Source: JALNYB01 sp023230065 (GTDB lineage: Archaea; Thermoplasmatota; Thermoplasmata; Methanomassiliicoccales; Methanomethylophilaceae). From it: 8,314 nt of DNA. Made by a program: the position numbers and the translations under genes. Below, piece after piece: positions 4,154-8,314 of this stretch. Every line of letters begins with the position of its first letter. Positions within the stretch are counted from its first letter, which is position 1. The DNA lies in NCBI GenBank assembly GCA_034006405.1, contig JAVESW010000051.1, forward strand, positions 1 through 8,314, given 5' to 3'. The notes beneath the pieces are model-generated. The model was given only the letters and a program-made list of their open reading frames with translations, had not been told where the DNA came from and did no database searches.

Positions 4154-7100
4154 TTGACGAAATCAGCATTAGTTATCGGTGGAGGAATCGCAGGTATTCA
4201 GGCATCATTGGATCTTGCAGACAGGAACATTCACGTCTATTTGGTAGAAAAATTAGCTTCTATCGGTGGAACAATGTGCCGTCTCGACAAGACATTCCCA
4301 ACGAATGACTGTTCCGCTTGTATTCTCTCGCCAAAAATGGCAGACTGTATCGGACATCCGAACATAACCACACTTACGTTCCATGAGGTTCTGAAAGTTG
4401 ATGGAGAGGCCGGAAATTTCAAAGTAAAACTTTTGAAGAAGGCCAGGTACGTTGACCCCACTGCATGTACGGCTTGTGGAGATTGTATTGCAAAATGTCC
4501 TTCAAAGGGCATTCCAGATCAGTTCGAGTATGGATTGACAACTAGGAAGGCAATATACATTCCGCATGCACAGGCAGTCCCCAGAGTAGCTCTTATTGAT
4601 GCAGAACACTGTAATATGCTCACAAAAGGAAAGTGCGGAGTATGTGCAAAGGTCTGTGGTAAGAAAGCCATCAATTATGAAGACAAGGACGAAGAGTTTA
4701 CAGTCGAAGTAGGTTCTATCATCGCAGCAGCCGGATTCAAGGTCTGGAATGCTAATGTTGCAACCGAGTATGGATACGGTAGATTCAAGAATGTCGTCAC
4801 TGCACTCGAGTATGAGAGGATGATGTGCGCATCAGGACCAGACAAAGGTCATATAAAGGTCCCCTCCACAGGTGAAGAGCCAAAGAGGATCGCATTCATA
4901 CAGTGCTGTGGATCACGTTCGCAGAAAGCCGGATGGAAGAAATACTGTTCATCCGTGTGTTGTATGTACGCAACAAAAGAGGCAATGCTCACAAAAGAGC
5001 ACATAGAGGATGTTAAGGAAGATATCTACTTTATGGATATCAGGTCGTACGGAAAAGAATTCGAGGCCTACATTCATAGAGGAGAGGACCAGTATAAAAT
5101 CAATATGCATAGGTCCTCGCGTGTGTCCAACGTAGATGAAGACCCGGTGACAAAGGAGCTAACAGTCAATTATACGGATAAAGATAACAATGGTGTATCC
5201 GAAATTTATGATCTCGTAGTTCTTTCGGTCGGGCTTAATCCACCTGATGGAGCACAGGATCTTGCAAACATTTTGGGCATTGAGCTCAATGAGTATGGAT
5301 TCTGTAAGACAACTGTCTTCGATCCACTTAACACTACAAAGAAAGGTATCTTTGTAACAGGATGTTTCGCAGCACCTAAGGATATTCCGACAGCCGTTGC
5401 AGAAGCAAGTGGTTCCGCAGGAAAAGCGGGAGCTTTCATTGTTGATGAGAACTTCGTACCCTGTGCACCAAAGGTCTACCCAGCAGAGAAGAATGTGGAA
5501 GGTAAAGAACCCCGTATTGGAGTTTGGATATGCCACTGTGGAGTTAATATCGGATCTGTGGTCGATGTACCAGCAGTTACTGAATATGCAAAAACACTCC
5601 CCGGTGTTGTAATGTCCAATGAAACACAGTATGCATGTGCGCAGGACTGTCTTGAGGCTATTTCCAAAGCAATTCAGGAGAATGATCTCAATAGAGTTGT
5701 CGTCGCATCATGTACACCCAGGACTCATGAGCCTCTTTTCAGAGAAGCATGCCGTGAGGGAGGATTGAATAAGTATCTCTTCAATATGGCAAACATCCGT
5801 GACCAGTGTTCATGGATTCATATGCATTCACCTGAGGCAGCGACTGCAAAGGCAAAGGATCTTACTAGAATGGCTATTGCAAAAGTGGCACTTCTTGAAC
5901 CCCTCGTTGGATCAGAGATCCCTGTTACAAATGCAGCAGCGGTCATCGGTGGTGGAATTACAGGTATGGCAGCAGCAATCGATATTGCAGCACAGGGAAT
6001 TCCTGTACACATATTCGAGAAAGAGAATCATCTCGGTGGATTCGCACTCAAATTCAATCACAAAGAGGATGGAGTTTCAGTCAGCGATTACATCAAGAAG
6101 CAGATTGAGGCGGTTACAAAATCTCCAAAGATCACTGTCCATACTGGAATTACCATAAAGGACATTCCAGGATTTGTAGGAAATTTCAAGGTTCAGCTTA
6201 CCAACGGCGAGGAATATCCTGTCGGTGGAGTAATCTTTGCAACAGGTGCAGGAGAGTACAAGCCCGTTGAATACAACTATGGATCGGATAAGAAGGTCAT
6301 GACCGTTGTCGAGGCAGAGAAAGAGATCGCAGATGACAAATTCAAGGGAAAGAATGTCGCATTCATTCAGTGTATCGGATCAAGGTCTGATACAGTCAAG
6401 TACTGTTCACGTGTATGTTGCGCATCTTCGTTAAGAAATGCCATCCAGATCAAGATGAAGGACCCAACAGCTAATGTTACTGTCATCCATAAGGATATCA
6501 GGACATATGGATTCCGCGAGGAACTCTATAACAAAGCATGTCAGGTCGGAGTTAAATTCCTCAGATATTGTGTAGATGACAAACTTCCAGATTTCACTGG
6601 TAGCACCGTCAAAGCACATGATTCTATCCTCGGCGAGGACATCGAGATCCCAGTAGACACTCTGATACTTGCAGCAGGTATAACCCCGCTCCGTGAGGAG
6701 AAGGAGCACATTGCTCAGATGGTAAAAGTTCCGATAAGCAAAGATGGATTCTTCTTCGAGGCTCATCAGAAATTGAGGCCGGTAGATTTCGCTACAGAGG
6801 GAGTATACATGGCAGGTACGGCACACTGGCCCAAATTCATGGATGAGTGTATCGCACAGGCTTCCGGAGCAGCAGCAAGAATGTTGACTGTCATATCCAA
6901 AGATAAGATTGTCTCCGATGGTATTGTAGCAGTCTCCAACCACGACGTCTGTGATGGATGCGGTGTTTGTGAGGGATGCTGTGATTACAACGCTATTACA
7001 ATCGATGTCGATCCAGTATCTGGAAGGTTGAAGAGCAATGTGAACCCTGGTCTCTGTAAGGGATGCGGTTCATGTGTTGCTTCATGTCCTGCCGGAGCAA

Positions 7101-7180
7101 TGGAGCAGAGAGGATTCAGGAACAAACAGATCATCGCTGAGATCGATGCACTTCTTGATTACCCTGTAGGAGGAGCGTGA
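4154..7180 (+). CDS. hdrA: Tandem (double) heterodisulfide reductase subunit HdrA, electron-bifurcating flavoprotein
   Basis: Flavin-bifurcating core of the cytoplasmic Mvh-Hdr complex, which couples H2-driven reduction of CoM-S-S-CoB (via HdrBC) to ferredoxin reduction. At 1008 residues it is far longer than the roughly 660-residue Methanothermobacter HdrA. Half one (about 1-430) is an HdrA flavin module: nucleotide-binding VIGGGIAG (7-14), the signature NDCSACILSPKM (51-62), an inserted ferredoxin (C105-C108-C111-C115; C153, C161-C164-C168), and the FeS motif IQCCGSR...YCSSVCC (C251, C265, C269, C270). Half two (about 454-1008) begins with the domain normally at the HdrA N-terminus (CHCGVNIG at 460-467, VVVASCTPRTHEP at 515-527). 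It then has a second flavin module (VIGGGITG 597-604; C740, C751, C755, C756) without an inserted ferredoxin, and a final two-cluster ferredoxin (C933-C936-C939-C943; C968-C971-C974-C978). Starts at TTG 4154. mvhD follows 5 bp after the stop. Confidence 0.95.
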   Translation: MTKSALVIGGGIAGIQASLDLADRNIHVYLVEKLASIGGTMCRLDKTFPTNDCSACILSPKMADCIGHPNITTLTFHEVLKVDGEAGNFKVKLLKKARYVDPTACTACGDCIAKCPSKGIPDQFEYGLTTRKAIYIPHAQAVPRVALIDAEHCNMLTKGKCGVCAKVCGKKAINYEDKDEEFTVEVGSIIAAAGFKVWNANVATEYGYGRFKNVVTALEYERMMCASGPDKGHIKVPSTGEEPKRIAFIQCCGSRSQKAGWKKYCSSVCCMYATKEAMLTKEHIEDVKEDIYFMDIRSYGKEFEAYIHRGEDQYKINMHRSSRVSNVDEDPVTKELTVNYTDKDNNGVSEIYDLVVLSVGLNPPDGAQDLANILGIELNEYGFCKTTVFDPLNTTKKGIFVTGCFAAPKDIPTAVAEASGSAGKAGAFIVDENFVPCAPKVYPAEKNVEGKEPRIGVWICHCGVNIGSVVDVPAVTEYAKTLPGVVMSNETQYACAQDCLEAISKAIQENDLNRVVVASCTPRTHEPLFREACREGGLNKYLFNMANIRDQCSWIHMHSPEAATAKAKDLTRMAIAKVALLEPLVGSEIPVTNAAAVIGGGITGMAAAIDIAAQGIPVHIFEKENHLGGFALKFNHKEDGVSVSDYIKKQIEAVTKSPKITVHTGITIKDIPGFVGNFKVQLTNGEEYPVGGVIFATGAGEYKPVEYNYGSDKKVMTVVEAEKEIADDKFKGKNVAFIQCIGSRSDTVKYCSRVCCASSLRNAIQIKMKDPTANVTVIHKDIRTYGFREELYNKACQVGVKFLRYCVDDKLPDFTGSTVKAHDSILGEDIEIPVDTLILAAGITPLREEKEHIAQMVKVPISKDGFFFEAHQKLRPVDFATEGVYMAGTAHWPKFMDECIAQASGAAARMLTVISKDKIVSDGIVAVSNHDVCDGCGVCEGCCDYNAITIDVDPVSGRLKSNVNPGLCKGCGSCVASCPAGAMEQRGFRNKQIIAEIDALLDYPVGGA
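7169..7175 (+). promoter_or_regulatory. Shine-Dalgarno site deciding the mvhD start
   Basis: GGAGGAG in the last codons of hdrA is 10 bases before ATG 7186 but only 1 base before the alternative GTG at 7177. The spacing favours the ATG. Confidence 0.65.
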
Positions 7181-7185
7181 TTATT

Positions 7186-7605
7186 ATGGCAGACTTTGAA
7201 CCAAGAATAGTAGCATTCTGTTGCAACTGGTGTTCGTATGCGGGAGCAGACGGTGCAGGAGTCGGAAGACTTCAGATGCCAACCAATTTCCGTATTATCA
7301 GGACAATGTGCACAGCAAGGGTTGATCCTGAGTTCGTTCTCAGGGCTCTATCGAAAGGTGCTGACGGTGTGATTGTCCTCGGATGTCACCCAGCAGACTG
7401 CCATTACATCGGTGGAAATTACAGAGCAAGGAGGAGAATCGCACTCTTGAGACTCATTCTTGAGCAGTATGGATTCGATGCCAAGAGATTGAGACTCGAG
7501 TGGGTTTCAGCCTCTGAGGGAGAGAAATTCCAGAATACTATGACAGAATTCGTTAATACGATCAAAGCACTTGGACCAACTCCAGTGCAGAAAGAGGTGA
7601 ACTGA
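7186..7605 (+). CDS. mvhD: F420-non-reducing hydrogenase electron-transfer subunit MvhD
   Basis: Small iron-sulfur protein that carries electrons from the MvhG hydrogenase subunit to HdrA. At 139 residues it has the usual length for a stand-alone MvhD. Family features are FCCNWCSYAGAD at 11-22 (C12, C13, C16), the middle MCTARVDPEFVLRAL at 41-55 (C42) and the motif GCHPADCHY at 66-74 (C67, C72). These cysteines are the candidates for the [2Fe-2S] ligands. The basic segment NYRARRRIALLR (78-89) is also typical. I choose ATG 7186 because of the Shine-Dalgarno spacing; GTG 7177 would overlap the hdrA stop and add three residues. The gene is separate here, unlike HdrA2-MvhD fusions in Methanosarcina or some sulfate reducers. 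It ends at the TGATG shared with mvhG, so the two are co-translated. High certainty. Confidence 0.96.
   Translation: MADFEPRIVAFCCNWCSYAGADGAGVGRLQMPTNFRIIRTMCTARVDPEFVLRALSKGADGVIVLGCHPADCHYIGGNYRARRRIALLRLILEQYGFDAKRLRLEWVSASEGEKFQNTMTEFVNTIKALGPTPVQKEVN
7594..7600 (+). promoter_or_regulatory. Shine-Dalgarno site of mvhG
   Basis: GAGGTGA in the last codons of mvhD, 4 bases before ATG 7605, which overlaps the mvhD stop by one base (TGATG). It confirms this ATG and hence the long N-terminal extension of MvhG. Confidence 0.7.
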
Positions 7606-8314
7606 TGTCATTCTTTGATAGATTCAAGAAAAAGGATAATAAGAAAGAAGAGCCCAAGGTTGACAACAAAGAAAAGTTCGCTGTTAAAAAAGATGCGACA
7701 GCACCCTCATTATGTGGATGCGGAGCTGGAAAAACAGCAGAAAGCGTCGAGGCAAACTATTCAAAGATGGCAGACCTTGGTGAACTTCTTCCCGGAGCAC
7801 CTCCGGGAGGTAAGATCAACCTCGCTATCTACTGGGCGGCAGCCTGCGGCGGATGCGATGTCTCTATTCTCGATACAAACGAGAAGATCCTCACGATCGG
7901 CGACATGGCAAACATTGTAATGTGGCCCATTGCAGCAGATGGAAAGGAAAAGGATATAGAGGCAATGGAAGACAAATCAATCACTGTCTCAATCATCTCC
8001 GGTGCTATCAGGAATTCAGAGAACGAGCACATGGCAAAATTGCTCAGGAAGAAATCACTTATCGTTGTTTCTTACGGAACCTGCGCATGTTTCGGTGGGT
8101 CGCCTGCACTCGCTAACCTCGTGGCCGGCGGAAGCAAAGAGATCTTGAATTACGTCTACGAAAAGACACCCTCGACCGCAAACTTCCAGAAGGATTACCA
8201 CCCAGGAAAGCCGATCGTACCTCAGACAAAATGCACAGTGCCGGAAGGAGACCTCACTCTCCCTACTCTGTTTGATACGGTAAAGACACTGGATCAGGTA
8301 ATCGATGTCGATTA
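7605..8314 (+). CDS. mvhG: F420-non-reducing [NiFe] hydrogenase small subunit MvhG, 3' end outside the window, with an N-terminal extension
   Basis: Iron-sulfur small subunit of the cytoplasmic group 3c [NiFe] hydrogenase. It passes electrons from the MvhA active site toward MvhD and HdrA. The frame is open to the right edge (236 complete codons; roughly the C-terminal third is probably missing). The small-subunit core starts at about residue 70: KINLAIYWAAACGGCDVSIL (70-89) gives the proximal-cluster pair C81-x2-C84, SGAIRN at 132-137 is the usual core motif, and YGTCACFGG (157-165) gives C160. The window stops at VIDVDY, just where the family's VPGCPP with the fourth ligand is expected. Ahead of the core is an unusual extension of about 69 residues: a lysine-rich start (FFDRFKKKDNKKEE), then LCGCGAGK with C37-x-C39, and a linker ending PGAPPGG. 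The start is secured by GAGGTGA and the 1-bp overlap with mvhD. mvhA should follow. Confidence 0.95.
   Translation, partial: MSFFDRFKKKDNKKEEPKVDNKEKFAVKKDATAPSLCGCGAGKTAESVEANYSKMADLGELLPGAPPGGKINLAIYWAAACGGCDVSILDTNEKILTIGDMANIVMWPIAADGKEKDIEAMEDKSITVSIISGAIRNSENEHMAKLLRKKSLIVVSYGTCACFGGSPALANLVAGGSKEILNYVYEKTPSTANFQKDYHPGKPIVPQTKCTVPEGDLTLPTLFDTVKTLDQVIDVD

Noticed and set aside
6431..6943. Minus-strand open frame of 170 residues rich in Cys and Ile.
   Set aside because: It is antisense to the second flavin module of HdrA, with no start context and no motif.
7713..7736. CGCGAGKT in the MvhG extension as a nucleotide-binding P-loop (Walker A).
   Set aside because: The first glycine of GxxxxGK[ST] is a cysteine here (C37), and no beta strand or Walker B follows. 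The Cys-x-Cys pair is the more likely meaningful feature.

Overview
This window looks like the chromosome of a methanogenic archaeon of the Thermoplasmata side of the Euryarchaeota, most likely Methanomassiliicoccales. The left half holds the archaeal exosome/proteasome cluster. Its PsmA N-terminus (MQPGQMAYDRGITVFSPDGR) is nearly the Thermoplasma form as I recall it. The right half holds genes for the H2-dependent, electron-bifurcating heterodisulfide reductase system of methanogens. TATA-like boxes and GGAGG Shine-Dalgarno sites fit an archaeon. The order-level assignment is inference.

Layout: bases 1-3813 are one minus-strand gene series, read right to left. It comprises a membrane-anchored protein with RING-like and zinc-ribbon motifs, RNase P protein Rnp2 (Pop5), proteasome alpha subunit PsmA, ribosome assembly factor SBDS, exosome Rrp4 and exosome Rrp41, which runs off the left edge. 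The genes are tightly packed, with gaps of 2-24 bp or small overlaps. The exception is a 78-bp gap before psmA that carries a good TATA box. This set links tRNA 5' processing, 60S-type ribosome maturation, 3'-5' RNA degradation and protein degradation. Rpp30, which often sits next to Pop5 in this superoperon, is not present here.

Bases 3814-4153 are an AT-rich divergent intergenic region with no gene. It is dense in inverted repeats, including a perfect 16-bp palindrome nested in an 8-bp inverted repeat just upstream of a TATA box.

Bases 4154-8314 are a plus-strand operon: hdrA (1008 residues, a tandem double HdrA), mvhD and mvhG (cut by the right edge; mvhA is expected next). The spacing is 5 bp and then a 1-bp overlap. 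The inferred electron path is H2 oxidation at MvhA, then the MvhG FeS clusters, the MvhD [2Fe-2S] cluster, and HdrA flavin bifurcation to ferredoxin and to CoM-S-S-CoB through HdrBC. HdrB, HdrC and MvhA are not in the window.

I found no wholly new system. The most notable points are the domain partition of the double HdrA, a cysteine-bearing N-terminal extension on MvhG, a membrane-anchored C4HC3 RING-like protein encoded beside the proteasome alpha gene, an 18-residue tandem duplication at the PsmA C-terminus, and the palindrome-rich hdrA upstream region.
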